This document shows positions 28,531-37,615 of a DNA stretch of 64,000 nt, piece after piece. The DNA is from Ch67 sp041395845. Its GTDB lineage: Bacteria; Pseudomonadota; Gammaproteobacteria; Pseudomonadales; Ketobacteraceae. Position 1 is the first letter of the stretch, and every line of letters begins with the position of its first letter. The stretch lies in assembly GCA_041395845.1 (NCBI GenBank), contig JAWKZS010000016.1, positions 19,787 through 83,786 on the forward strand. The letters run 5' to 3'. Below the pieces are notes generated by a model. The model was not told the origin of the DNA. It saw only the letters and a list, made by a program, of their open reading frames with translations, and did not search any database. The translations under genes and the position numbers were made by a program.

Positions 28531-31011
28531 TCACATATTGCGCTTCGTCTTCGTCGTTGCCACTGCATCCTGCGGATCATCGGGCCAGTAATGTTTGGGA
28601 TAGCGCCCACGCATGTCCTTGGCGACGTCTTTGTAGCTGCCTTGCCAGAAGCCTGGCAAATCACGTGTCACCTGAATCGGACGTTGAGCCGGTGACAGCA
28701 GTTCCAGCAACAGTTTATGGCCGGTGGCAAGAGTTGGGTGTTGCTGCAGGCCGTAAAATTCCTGCAGCCGTGCCCGCAACACCGGGCCATTTTCTGCGGC
28801 GTAATCCAGTGTGCGCACCGATCCGGTGGGTAACGTCCATTCGGCTGGCGCCAGGCGATCCAGTTCGCTCCATTGCGACCAGTCGAGGGTATTTCTCAGG
28901 GCGTCCGCCAGATTGAGATTGCGTACGTCGTTCAGCGATGTCATGCCGTTCAGATAAGGCAGCAGCCAGTCTGTCGCCGTTGCTGCCAGCGCGCTGCGTG
29001 AGACGTCGGGCCACTGCTCCGGCTGTTGCTGATGCAGCCACTGCAAACGGGCGATCAGTTGTTCGCAATGGTCGGTCCAGGGCAGGTCCTGCAGATTGCG
29101 TTGCACCAGCGCCTGCAGCAGACAATGCTGTGCGCTGGAAGGCCAGGGTTGCGGCAGACGCTTGCGCTGCAGGATCAGCGCGCCGAAACAGGTACGGGTT
29201 TCCGCTTCCACTGCGCCGCGCTGTGCATTCCATTCCATCACGTCCTGCTGCCGGATGTGGTTGTCCATTGCCTGTTGCAGCTGCGCCAGTGTCAGCGCAC
29301 AGGCCAGCCGGATGCGTGGTTCGGTGCCGGCGCCATCGCTGTCCAGCACCACGATGTAATCGCTGCCGGCAAGGCTGTCGCGGGGCCCCAGTTGCATGCC
29401 TTTGCCATTGGCGAGCAGAAACCGCTGCTTGTGCTCGGCGCGTCGCTGCGCCACCCGATCCGGAAACGCCTGCGCCAGTGCGATCGCCACATCCATATCG
29501 TCACTCTGTTGTTTGTTCCATTGCAGCTGAATGCGTCGCGCCGTCTGCTGGATGAAATTCTGCAGTCGTTGCCAGGTGCCTTTCTGCAACTGCCCCGGCC
29601 CCAGCGTGGTCTGCCACAGCGCCAGCCGCGCATGCAGATCCGCCTGATGGCTGTCGCCGTCAAAGCGCAGTGGATCGCCTTCGGCGATGATGGCGGCACT
29701 GGCGAGCGCAGCGCTGGCGACCGTACTGTTGCGCTGACTCCACACCAGTTTCGCCAGCCGTGGATGCATGCCGAGCTGGGCAAGCTGTTTGCCTTCGGCG
29801 CTGATGCGGCCGCTGCTGTCGATGGCATCCAGATCCTGCAGCAGTTGCAGCGCACGGCGATAGCGGTCTACCGGTGGCGGATTGAGTAATTGCAGACCCG
29901 CCGGGTCGCTGCTGCCCCACTGACACAATTCCAGCGCCACTGGCGCCAGATCTGCATGCAGCATTTCCGGTTCGGTGAAGGGTTGCAGTTGGGCGTGCGC
30001 GGTTTCACTCCACAACCGGTAACACACCCCGGGCTGCACCCGGCCGGCGCGGCCGCGACGTTGTTCTGCCGATGCGGCAGAAATCGTTTCCGTGTGCAGA
30101 CGTTCCATGCCGCTGCGTTCATCGTAACGTGCCACCCGGACCAGTCCGCTGTCGATCACCACGCGAATGCCTTCGATCGTGACGCTGGTTTCCGCCACAT
30201 TGGTGGACAGCACCACTTTGCGTGCGGCGCCAGTGGTCGGGGCGATGGCCTGTTCCTGTTCTTCCTGGGGCAGTGATGCATGCAGCAGATGTACGCTCAC
30301 CTGTTCCGGCAGGCCGGCTTCTTCCAGGCGTTGTTTGACTCGCTGCAGTTCACGAAACCCGGGCAGGAATACCAGCAGGTTACCGGTTTCGCTGTGCAGC
30401 GCGCGCAGGATCACGTTGGCAGTGTGCTGTTCGGGATAGGTGTTGACGGGCGTCGGGGCGTAACGGGTTTCCACCGGGAACAAGCGGCCGTCGGACTGGA
30501 TCAGTGGTGCCGCCAGCCATTGCGCCAGCCGCTGGCCGTCCAGGGTGGCCGACATCACGATCAGACGCAGATCGTCACGCAGGGCGGCCAACGTTTCCAG
30601 CGCGAACGCGAGCCCCAGATCAATGGTCACGGCGCGTTCGTGGAATTCGTCGAACAACACAATGTCGACGCCGTTCAGTTCCGGGTCCTGCTGGATCTGG
30701 CGCAGGAAAATCCCTTCGGTGACCACGTCGATGCGGGTCTTGTCACTGATCTTCTGATCATAGCGGGTGCGATAGCCTACCGTTGCCCCGGTCTTTTCCC
30801 CCAGTGTCGACGCCATGCGCCGGGCCGCACCGTACACCGCCAGCCGGCGTGGCTGGATCAGCAGGATGCGGCCCTTGCACCAGGGCTGATCCAGCAGCGC
30901 CAGCGGAATGCGCGTGGTCTTGCCGGCACCGGGCGGCGCCTGCACCACGACTTTGTGCTGGTGCAGCAGGGTTTGCAGCAGATCAGGCAGTACAGCATCA
31001 ATCGGCAACAC
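28531..31011 (-). CDS. hrpB: ATP-dependent helicase HrpB
   Basis: DEAH-type helicase of 826 aa. Motif I APPGAGKTTRIPLALL, motif Ia LLIQPRRLAVYGAARRM, motif II DEFHERAVTID, motif III SATLDGQRLA, motif V VVLSTNVAETSVTIEGI and motif VI EQRRGRAGRVQPGVCYRL are all present. The HrpB-specific C-terminal domain follows, ending with IQVTRDLPGFWQGSYKDV and RGRYPKHYWPDDP. The length is normal for HrpB, whose cellular role remains poorly defined. It is flanked by unrelated genes and seems monocistronic. Confidence 0.94.
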   Translation of the reverse strand: MLPIDAVLPDLLQTLLHQHKVVVQAPPGAGKTTRIPLALLDQPWCKGRILLIQPRRLAVYGAARRMASTLGEKTGATVGYRTRYDQKISDKTRIDVVTEGIFLRQIQQDPELNGVDIVLFDEFHERAVTIDLGLAFALETLAALRDDLRLIVMSATLDGQRLAQWLAAPLIQSDGRLFPVETRYAPTPVNTYPEQHTANVILRALHSETGNLLVFLPGFRELQRVKQRLEEAGLPEQVSVHLLHASLPQEEQEQAIAPTTGAARKVVLSTNVAETSVTIEGIRVVIDSGLVRVARYDERSGMERLHTETISAASAEQRRGRAGRVQPGVCYRLWSETAHAQLQPFTEPEMLHADLAPVALELCQWGSSDPAGLQLLNPPPVDRYRRALQLLQDLDAIDSSGRISAEGKQLAQLGMHPRLAKLVWSQRNSTVASAALASAAIIAEGDPLRFDGDSHQADLHARLALWQTTLGPGQLQKGTWQRLQNFIQQTARRIQLQWNKQQSDDMDVAIALAQAFPDRVAQRRAEHKQRFLLANGKGMQLGPRDSLAGSDYIVVLDSDGAGTEPRIRLACALTLAQLQQAMDNHIRQQDVMEWNAQRGAVEAETRTCFGALILQRKRLPQPWPSSAQHCLLQALVQRNLQDLPWTDHCEQLIARLQWLHQQQPEQWPDVSRSALAATATDWLLPYLNGMTSLNDVRNLNLADALRNTLDWSQWSELDRLAPAEWTLPTGSVRTLDYAAENGPVLRARLQEFYGLQQHPTLATGHKLLLELLSPAQRPIQVTRDLPGFWQGSYKDVAKDMRGRYPKHYWPDDPQDAVATTKTKRNM

Positions 31012-31233
31012 GGATATCGCTCCAGTTCAGGAAGCGAGCAGTGTAAGAAATTCATTCTGATTAAGGAATAGTCGAAGCGGGCGGTTTTGTGTTCCGGATC
31101 GCGAATCCCGCTGCCAAATAGCGTGTTCTGGCCGTGAATAGTTAACAGGGTGTGTCATGTTCGCGTGTTAGCGTGATAAGACAGAGTTTGCAGTCCTGTC
31201 ATTCGTTTCACGGTTTCACATGGAGTGACTGTT

Positions 31234-32106
31234 ATGGCTTTTACTGATCATTGCGATCTGTATGGTGCCGTACACGAAGAGGGAATCAATCTTGTCGTCC
31301 GTCATCTGATGCGACTGCGTCCTTCCCTGTTCAATTACGGTACTGAATTCATCGCGCGCAATCCTGAACTGCTGTGCCACCGGATCGAAGCTGATCCGAT
31401 GGTGTTCGCCCGCAATAATCCCCTGCTGACCATCGAGCCCGCGTTGCCGGTGCTCGGCACCAATGGCCTGATCAATCTGAATTATTGCGTGCAGCTGGTG
31501 GATGCACGGATCGATTTTCATCGTGGTAACGTGGTTGATTTGCCGCGTGAATTTCCCGAGCTGCCGGAGCAGCATTTCGTGCTCACGGCAAAGGCCTGTG
31601 TCGGACTGGGGTGTCCGGACGAACGCATCACGGATGTGCTGGAGCGGGCGATGGAAACGGTATTCGACATCATATTGGTGGAAGGCTTGCTGGCCGGTGA
31701 CAAACCGGAATTTGGCAGCATGACCCATGTGCCGTCGAACACCGCGCCGACGTTCAACCCGATCACCGTGCCGGTCAAAAAACTTAAATGTTTCTGTCTG
31801 TCGGTGTTTGCCCTGTGCCACATCGAAACCCGCAAGGTGGGCAACCAGTTTATCTTCGCGCCCAAACTGGATCAGATTGAAATTGTCGATATCCGTCCGC
31901 AGGAAATGGAAGACAGCATCGAATGCTACGTCAGTCAGGTGATCCGGCTGGGGTTGCTGCCGCGCATTCGCATTGCGCTGGAAAAGATCGTGTTCGATCA
32001 GCTGCAGATCGTGAATATCACGGTCAAGCCGTCGGCCGGAGTGCCACACAATCCGGCCATCGAAGATGACCAGCTCAAGGTATTCATCGACATGGAGGTG
32101 GCATGA
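31234..32106 (+). CDS. Unrecognised protein A of a three-gene operon
   Basis: A 290-aa soluble protein with no signal peptide or membrane helix. ATG 31234 has GGAG eight bases upstream. I do not recognise a characterised family. The N terminus is helical (HEEGINLVVRHLMRLRPSLF, then NYGTEFIARNPELLC) and the middle looks like long alternating beta strands (LINLNYCVQLVDARIDFHRG, HFVLTAKACVGLGC). A Cys-rich strand KLKCFCLSVFALCHIETRK and a helical EMEDSIECYVSQVIRLGLLP follow. The long amphipathic strands followed by a helix would fit a TULIP-like lipid-binding fold, but that is speculation. First gene of a tight operon with B and C. Confidence 0.72.
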   Translation: MAFTDHCDLYGAVHEEGINLVVRHLMRLRPSLFNYGTEFIARNPELLCHRIEADPMVFARNNPLLTIEPALPVLGTNGLINLNYCVQLVDARIDFHRGNVVDLPREFPELPEQHFVLTAKACVGLGCPDERITDVLERAMETVFDIILVEGLLAGDKPEFGSMTHVPSNTAPTFNPITVPVKKLKCFCLSVFALCHIETRKVGNQFIFAPKLDQIEIVDIRPQEMEDSIECYVSQVIRLGLLPRIRIALEKIVFDQLQIVNITVKPSAGVPHNPAIEDDQLKVFIDMEVA

Positions 32107-32107
32107 C

Positions 32108-33028
32108 ATGGCACACATGACAGTGGCATCGTCGGAAGACGCGGTAACCCGTCTGTTCGAAGGACTGCGTGACAACTTTGCAGTGGATGAATCCGACAGT
32201 GCGGATTTCGGGCCGTTCACCGCCGGTTACGAAGTTGCCTTTCATCTGGAAGGTGGCACGGTGGACATGCAGCCGGATAACAGCATCGTGATCCGCGAGC
32301 TGGACATCAAATGGGACAAGCTGCGTGTCTATGCCGGCATCGATATTCCCGAACTCTGTATCGGTGGCTTCTGCATCATTCCGTCCCCCTGGGGCTGCGT
32401 GTTGCGGGCACCCCGGATCTGTGTATTTGATGATGATCCTGACATCGGAATCGATCTGAATCTCAACGGCCTGCTCACATCGGAAATTTCCCTGGCTGCC
32501 AAACCGGACCTGCGTTATGTGATCAACCCGGCGCGCCCGGCGGGCATGAGCTGGCTGGATGCAGAGGATGCGGATCTGGCCAACATGTGGAAGCTGTTTA
32601 TCGATCCGGAATGGGTCGATATCGATGTGTTCGACTGGGCGGATATTGTCGGTGACCTGCTGGAAGATGCGCTGAATCATGCCATCGATGATCTGCTGTT
32701 CTTTCTGCCAGGCTGGGCCAAGGATCTGATCCGCGCGCTGCTGGGGCCGGTGATCGATCTGGTACGGGCGATTCTCGATATTGGTGATGACATCGATGAA
32801 TGGCTGTCAGATCTGCTGGGCGTCAGTCTGGGTCTGTTCGATTTGATCCTCACGGCGGTGGCGGACTATTTCGCCGGCCAGTATCCGTTGCTGGAGATCG
32901 AAGATCCGTTCCCCATCATGCCGTATCAGGCGGGGCTGATTCCGGTGAAGCTGCCGATTGAATCCCTCACGGCTACCTTTACGGAAGATGAACTGGTGAT
33001 CACTGCCGACATAGGAGACACCTTATGA
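32108..33028 (+). CDS. Unrecognised protein B of a three-gene operon
   Basis: A 306-aa protein starting one base after gene A ends, with GGAGGTGG six to seven bases before ATG 32108. It is very acidic. The first ~150 residues are strand-rich (YEVAFHLEGGTVDMQPDNSI, RELDIKWDKLRVYAGIDIPE). Then comes a Cys/Pro-containing turn ELCIGGFCIIPSPWGCVLRA. A long hydrophobic-acidic helical region (DWADIVGDLLEDALNHAIDD, LLGPVIDLVRAILDIGDDID, LGLFDLILTAVADYFAG) could insert in or lie on membranes. The end returns to strands. No family recognised; overlaps gene C by four bases. Confidence 0.72.
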   Translation: MAHMTVASSEDAVTRLFEGLRDNFAVDESDSADFGPFTAGYEVAFHLEGGTVDMQPDNSIVIRELDIKWDKLRVYAGIDIPELCIGGFCIIPSPWGCVLRAPRICVFDDDPDIGIDLNLNGLLTSEISLAAKPDLRYVINPARPAGMSWLDAEDADLANMWKLFIDPEWVDIDVFDWADIVGDLLEDALNHAIDDLLFFLPGWAKDLIRALLGPVIDLVRAILDIGDDIDEWLSDLLGVSLGLFDLILTAVADYFAGQYPLLEIEDPFPIMPYQAGLIPVKLPIESLTATFTEDELVITADIGDTL

Positions 33029-33732
33029 GCGTTCGCATCAATCGTTATCTGCTCGAGCAAACCCGGCACGACAGCGGTGCGCTGGTGCAACCGGATTTTG
33101 TCGTGCATCCCTACCACCAGCCCGGCCGTTACCAGCTGGATATTTTCCGGCATGGCAAGCGGGTGCGTTCTGAAACACTGATTGTCGACGCCGACAGCAA
33201 TGAACGCCAGGTGTCCATTGATCTGGCAGCAACGCCGCGCTCCGACGTTGCTGGCGACTGTTGCTGCAAGGACGGCGATGCCCTGTGGCGATTGGGCAAG
33301 GATGGTTATGCGCTGTTTTATGTGGGCAGCGGTTCCGGCGGTTTCAGCGTGCGCAGTTTTCCCCTGCATGACGACAAGGGCGATGTGTTCGACAGTCTGA
33401 AGCTGCAGCAGGGGGATCTGTTCGGCACAACCCTGTTGCGACCAGGCCGCTACAAACTCGAGGACACGGCAGCAAAAGTGGCAGTGCCGCTGAACGTGGA
33501 TGCCGTGAAACCCGGTGACAAACCTTATCTGCCACCGGACGCGCTGCACGTGGATGTCGCCGCCCTGCGCAAGAAGGGCAAGGGGCTGGCGTTGCAGCAG
33601 GCGCAGGGTATCGTGGTACTGGCAGAGCGCGACAACCGCATCGTCATCACCCTGGAAGACGAACCCGGCTGTCACGACGACGTGCCCAACAAGGTGGCCC
33701 GCCGAACCCGCGCAGTGGCGCGGCGCGCCTAG
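33025..33732 (+). CDS. Unrecognised protein C of a three-gene operon
   Basis: A 235-aa protein whose ATG overlaps the stop of B (ATGA). The N-terminal part looks like a beta-sandwich with an inner edge HPYHQPGRYQLDIFRHGKRV. A CCC cluster (GDCCCKDGDALWRLGKDGYA) follows, then another beta domain with GTTLLRPGRYKLEDTAAKVA, and a basic/Arg-rich tail NKVARRTRAVARRA. Two parallel PGRYxL motifs suggest a duplicated cupredoxin- or Ig-like unit. There is no signal peptide. Function unknown; the tight gene spacing says A, B and C act together. Confidence 0.72.
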   Translation: MSVRINRYLLEQTRHDSGALVQPDFVVHPYHQPGRYQLDIFRHGKRVRSETLIVDADSNERQVSIDLAATPRSDVAGDCCCKDGDALWRLGKDGYALFYVGSGSGGFSVRSFPLHDDKGDVFDSLKLQQGDLFGTTLLRPGRYKLEDTAAKVAVPLNVDAVKPGDKPYLPPDALHVDVAALRKKGKGLALQQAQGIVVLAERDNRIVITLEDEPGCHDDVPNKVARRTRAVARRA

Positions 33733-33774
33733 GAAACAGCAGGACAACGGCGCCAACCCGCGCGGACGCACCCA

Positions 33775-33802
33775 TTGCCGGTGCGCCGTGCGGGCTTATA
33801 AT
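33775..33802 (+). promoter_or_regulatory. Sigma-70-type promoter of the methyltransferase gene
   Basis: TTGCCG (33775-33780) and a consensus TATAAT (33797-33802) are 16 bases apart. Transcription would start near 33809, so the in-frame ATG at 33801 lies within the promoter and translation begins at ATG 33831. Confidence 0.55.
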
Positions 33803-33830
33803 GAGTAGGCCTCCCCACGCGCCGACGTCC

Positions 33831-35025
33831 ATGTCCACTGATCTTTCGTCCCTGTTTCTCTCCTTGTCCGATCTGTTGCTGCAGCACCAGGCCTATTGGC
33901 GGCCCATGGCCTTTCGCGAGCGTCATCTGCCGTGGATGGATCAGCATCCTGGACTGGTGCAGCGATTGCTGGCGCTGTCGCCGGAACAGATTGAAAACCT
34001 CGGTACCGATAATGTGGCCCTTACCCATTTCATGAGCCCTGATCTGCCGGTTGCAGTGACGCTGGCGCAGCTGTGCGCAGTGCCGGTGTTGCCGCAGCGG
34101 GACATTGCGCCGCCGGACCCGCGCTTCTATGCCGGTATCCCCGGCCGCAAGTGGGAGCAGGTGGACCGTTTTGTCCGCGCGCTGCCGGTGGCCGATCTGC
34201 CGGTACTGGAATGGTGTGCGGAAAATCCATCTGGGGTTCTGGCTGCAGCAGTGCCAGCAGCAACCGGTAACGGCGCTGGAATGGGATGCGGCCCTGGTGC
34301 AGCAGGCAAACGCCCGCGCTCACCATGATCAGGTGGCGCTGCACTCCTTTGCCATCGATGTGCTCGGGCCGACAGCACAGGCATTTATCAAACCCGCACA
34401 ACAGGCGGTGGCGCTGCATGCCTGCGGTGATCTGCACGAACACCTGCTGAAATTGTGTGTGGCCGAACGGGTGCAGCAGGTACATGTGGCTCCCTGCTGT
34501 TATCACAAGCGGGTTGATGACATCTACCAGCCGCTATCGCAGCACGGCCGTGCCAACGATTTGCAACTGAACAAGCGCGAACTGCACACCGCCGTGATGG
34601 AAACCGTCACCGCGGGCGCATCGGTGCGGCGTCAACGCATCCGCCTGCAGATCATGCGGCTGGGCTTTGACTGTCTGCAACGGGACATCCGTGGTGTGGA
34701 TACCTTTCTGCCGCTGCCGTCTCTGCCGGCGCGCTGGGCCCGCGCCAGCTTTGCCGACTTCTGCCAGCATTGTGCCGCGCTCAAGCAGATCGACCTGCCG
34801 GCGACCATTGACCAATCCCATTACCTGCAACAGGGTGAATACTGGTTCTGGCGCATTTCAGCGCTGGATCTGGTGCGTTTCCTGTTCCGGCGTCCGCTCG
34901 AAATCTGGCTGGCACTGGATCGGGCATTGCTGTTGCAGGAACAGGGCTACGCGGTGCAGCTCGGTACCTTCTGTCCACATCACATCACCCCGCGCAATCT
35001 GCTGATTCAGGGCAAAATTGTCTGA
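33831..35025 (+). pseudogene. METTL25/GSTCD-like SAM-dependent methyltransferase, frameshifted
   Basis: Methyltransferase of about 398 aa. After an N-terminal helical region (MSTDLSSLFLSLSDLLLQHQ) the SAM motif I is broken: EWCA-GK-HLGFWLQQC can be read only by adding one G to the GG at about 34219 and one C to the CC at about 34226, which gives the expected CAGKSHLG. Downstream are VALHACGDLHEHLLKL and HVAPCCYHKRV, the HACGDL/CCYH motifs of the Methyltransf_32 group. The C-terminal half (EYWFWRISALDLVRFLFRRP, HHITPRNLLIQGKIV) is intact. Both breaks are homopolymer losses inside the most conserved motif, which argues for read errors. Substrate unknown. Confidence 0.82.
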
Positions 35026-35155
35026 CGGGTCACAGACTTACATAACTGCGCAACAGCGTACCGCACGCACACAAGCCATAACATTTTGAAACGCGGGTGG
35101 GTGCAGGCTGCGTGCTATAGTCCCGCCAGCTTTTTCAGTCAATCCCAGGTGCGTA

Positions 35156-36000
35156 ATGCAGGAACCGGTCATCATTTTTCACGCCAACTGTCTCGACGGC
35201 TTTGGCGCAGCCTATTCGGCCTACGTGCATTTCGTGGTGGGACAGGGCATCCAGCCGGTGTTCGTGCCTGCCGCTCACGGTGATGCACCGCCGGACGTAA
35301 CCGGGCGAGCCGTGTATATCCTCGATTACGCGTACAAACGCGAAACGATGAAAGCCCTGTGTGCGCAGGCGGCGCGGGTGGTGGTACTGGATCACCATAT
35401 CAGCGCGCTGGAAGATCTGGCCGGACTGGACCAGGAATGTGCCAATCTGGAACTGCATTTCGACATGGACCGTTCCGGCGCCGTGATGGCGTGGGAATAT
35501 TTCAATACCGAACCGGTACCGTTCCTGATTGCCTGTGTGCAGGATCGCGATCTGTGGCGCTATGACATTCCGGCCAGCTTTGATCTGAATGCGGCCCTGA
35601 TGTCCCATCCGTTCAGTTTTGCCGGCTGGCACCAGTGGGCGGCCGATGAAGAAGCGCTGCAAACGTTGGTGCTGGAAGGCAAGGCCATCAACCGCTATCG
35701 CGAACAGATGATCGCGCAGCACAAGCGGGCCGCCGTCTTCGGTGAGATTGCCGGGTTCAGGGTGCCGATCGTGAATTGTCCCCGCGCCATTGTCAGTGAG
35801 TTGCTGGGTGAGCTGGCGGTGGGACAGCCGTTTGCCGCCGGTTATACCGACAGGGGCACCAAGCGTGGCTGGTCATTGCGCTCCGATGAAAACGGCGAGG
35901 ATGTGGCCCGCATCGCTGCGCAGTTTGGTGGCGGTGGTCACAAGCGCGCCGCCGGTTTTGCCTCGGAAATTCCCTGGCCGATACCCTGCTCAAACCCTGA
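35156..36000 (+). CDS. DHH-family phosphoesterase, frameshift near the 3' end
   Basis: Metal-dependent phosphohydrolase/exonuclease-type protein of about 280 aa. IIFHANCLDGFGAAYSAYVH is motif I (here NCLDG in place of DxDG, as in the oligoribonuclease-like branch), ILDYAYKRETM motif II, VVVLDHHISALEDL the DHH motif, and FDMDRSGAVMAWEYF and DRDLWRYD follow. The C-terminal DHHA1 domain ends in QFGGGGHKRAAGFAS. A C appears missing in the C run near 35980; with it the protein ends SEIPLADTLLKP at 36000, without it the frame runs on into the next gene. AGG lies seven bases before ATG 35156. A TGC-TATAGT extended -10 sits at 35116-35121. Confidence 0.82.
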
Positions 36001-36029
36001 TAATCGGGGTACCCGTTGTGAGGTGCCCC

Positions 36030-36843
36030 ATGTCCGACGCCCGTCTTCCTGTCCTTTATCTGCCCCACGGTGGTGGCCGCGCTGCCACTGCTGGGGGAGC
36101 CGTCCACCAGGCCCTGGTGCAGTTTCTGCAGGCCATTCCCGCAACGGCTGGGTATGCCCCGCGCGATTGTGGTGATCAGTGCGCACTGGGAAACGCCGGT
36201 GATCAGTGTCACCGCCGCCGCGCAACCGCCGCTGCTGTTCGACTACTACGGCTTTCCACCGGAATCCTATCGCCTGCAGTACCCGGCACCGGGCGATCCG
36301 GCGCTGGCCGTGCAGATCGTTGAGATGGTGCAGTCGGCGGGCTTTGCCGCCGTGGCGGACGGCCAGCGCGGTTTCGACCACGGCATGTTTGTGCCGTTGC
36401 TGCTGATGTATCCGCAGGCGCAGATTCCAGTGGTGCAGGTGTCGTTGCTGCAGGGGCTCGATCCTGCCCGTCATATCGCCTTGGGCAAGGCATTGGCCCC
36501 GCTGCGCCAGCAGGGCGTGTTGATCGTGGGTTCCGGCATGTCATTCCACAATATGCAGGCGTTCTATCACACGCCGGAATCCGAACAGGGCGGCTGGCTG
36601 CGGGCATTTGATCAGTGGCTGCGGGAGACCTGCTGCGCTGCCGGATTGACGCCAGATCAACGGGAGCAGCGCCTGACCCACTGGCTGCAGGCACCTCATG
36701 CGCGCTACAACCATCCTCGCGAAGAACACCTGCTGCCACTGCAGGTGTGCTTCGGTGCCGCGTTGGCGGATTCGCCAGTGGCGGAAACCGTGTTTCATGA
36801 CAGCGTACTGGGCAAAACTGTCAGCGCCCTGTTGTGGGTCTGA
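36030..36843 (+). pseudogene. DODA/LigB-type extradiol ring-cleavage dioxygenase, frameshifted at the 5' end
   Basis: Non-haem metal enzyme of the DODA/YgiD class (about 270 aa). The N terminus MSDARLPVLYLPHGGG carries the first metal histidine. Between about 36075 and 36160 the frame changes several times (LPLLGEP, VHQALVQFLQAIPA, GMPRAIVVISAHWE), after which it is intact: SAHWE second histidine, FDYYGFPPESYRLQYPAPGD, GFDHGMFVPLLLMYPQA, VGSGMSFHNMQAF, and a C-terminal REEHLLPLQVCFGAA. These are the standard DODA motifs. Physiological substrate unknown. It follows the DHH gene by 29 bases and may share its transcript. Confidence 0.82.
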
Positions 36844-36856
36844 CCGGCCGTGCCAT

Positions 36857-37615
36857 TCAGACGCCGCGCAGCAGGAAAATGGTGAACAGCAGCAGGCCGA
36901 TACCGATCACGATCACTCGCAGAAGTTGTTGCGACAGCCGGTAGGCAAACGCCGCCCCGGCATAGCCGCCGGCAATCGCCGCCAGTCCCATCACCAGCAG
37001 CGGCTCCAGCGCGATAAGGCCGCCCGCCAGATAGATTGCCACTGCAATCGTCGTGAGCACGGCGGACAACAGGTTCTTGCAGCCATTCATGCCGCGCAGA
37101 TCGGTCTGCCCCAGCAGGCCCAGGGCCGCCAGCAGCACGATACCGACCCCACCGTTGAAATAGCCACCGTACACGCACACGCCAAACAGCACGGCACCGG
37201 CCAGCAGGGGCCGTTGTTTACCCGGTGCAGCATCGCTGGACGTCGCGAGGCGCAGCAGGCGTGGCCCCAGCATGAACATCAGGGTGGCAAACAGCACCAG
37301 CCAGGGAATCAGCGCGGCGAATACGGTCGCGCTGCCCAGCAGCAGGATGCCGGCACCCAGGCTGCCGCCGGCCAGCGCCAGCAGTAGCAGTCGGGGCAGG
37401 GACAGTGAAGCAGGTAGCGCGATATCACGACGGAAGCGCCAGGCGCTGGCCAGATAGCCCGGCAGCAGTGCAGCGGTTCCGGTGGCATTCGCCAGCACCG
37501 GCGGCAGTCCTGCATAGAGCAACGCGGGGAGGGTGAAAAAACTGCCGCCACCGGCCACTGCGTTGAGCAGGCCACCGGCAAAGCCGGCGCCAGCGATCAG
37601 CAACCACTCCAGCAT
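36857..37615 (-). CDS. TauE/SafE-family membrane permease
   Basis: Inner-membrane protein of 252 aa with seven to eight hydrophobic segments. The family motif AGGGSFFTLPALLYAGLPPV with ANATGTAALLPGYLAS in the first half is repeated as VYGGYFNGGVGIVLLAALGL in the second half. The family exports sulfite, sulfoacetate or other organosulfur anions; the substrate cannot be read from the sequence. The ATG overlaps the stop of the ygiQ-like gene by one base, so it is translated from the same message. Confidence 0.87.
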   Translation of the reverse strand: MLEWLLIAGAGFAGGLLNAVAGGGSFFTLPALLYAGLPPVLANATGTAALLPGYLASAWRFRRDIALPASLSLPRLLLLALAGGSLGAGILLLGSATVFAALIPWLVLFATLMFMLGPRLLRLATSSDAAPGKQRPLLAGAVLFGVCVYGGYFNGGVGIVLLAALGLLGQTDLRGMNGCKNLLSAVLTTIAVAIYLAGGLIALEPLLVMGLAAIAGGYAGAAFAYRLSQQLLRVIVIGIGLLLFTIFLLRGV

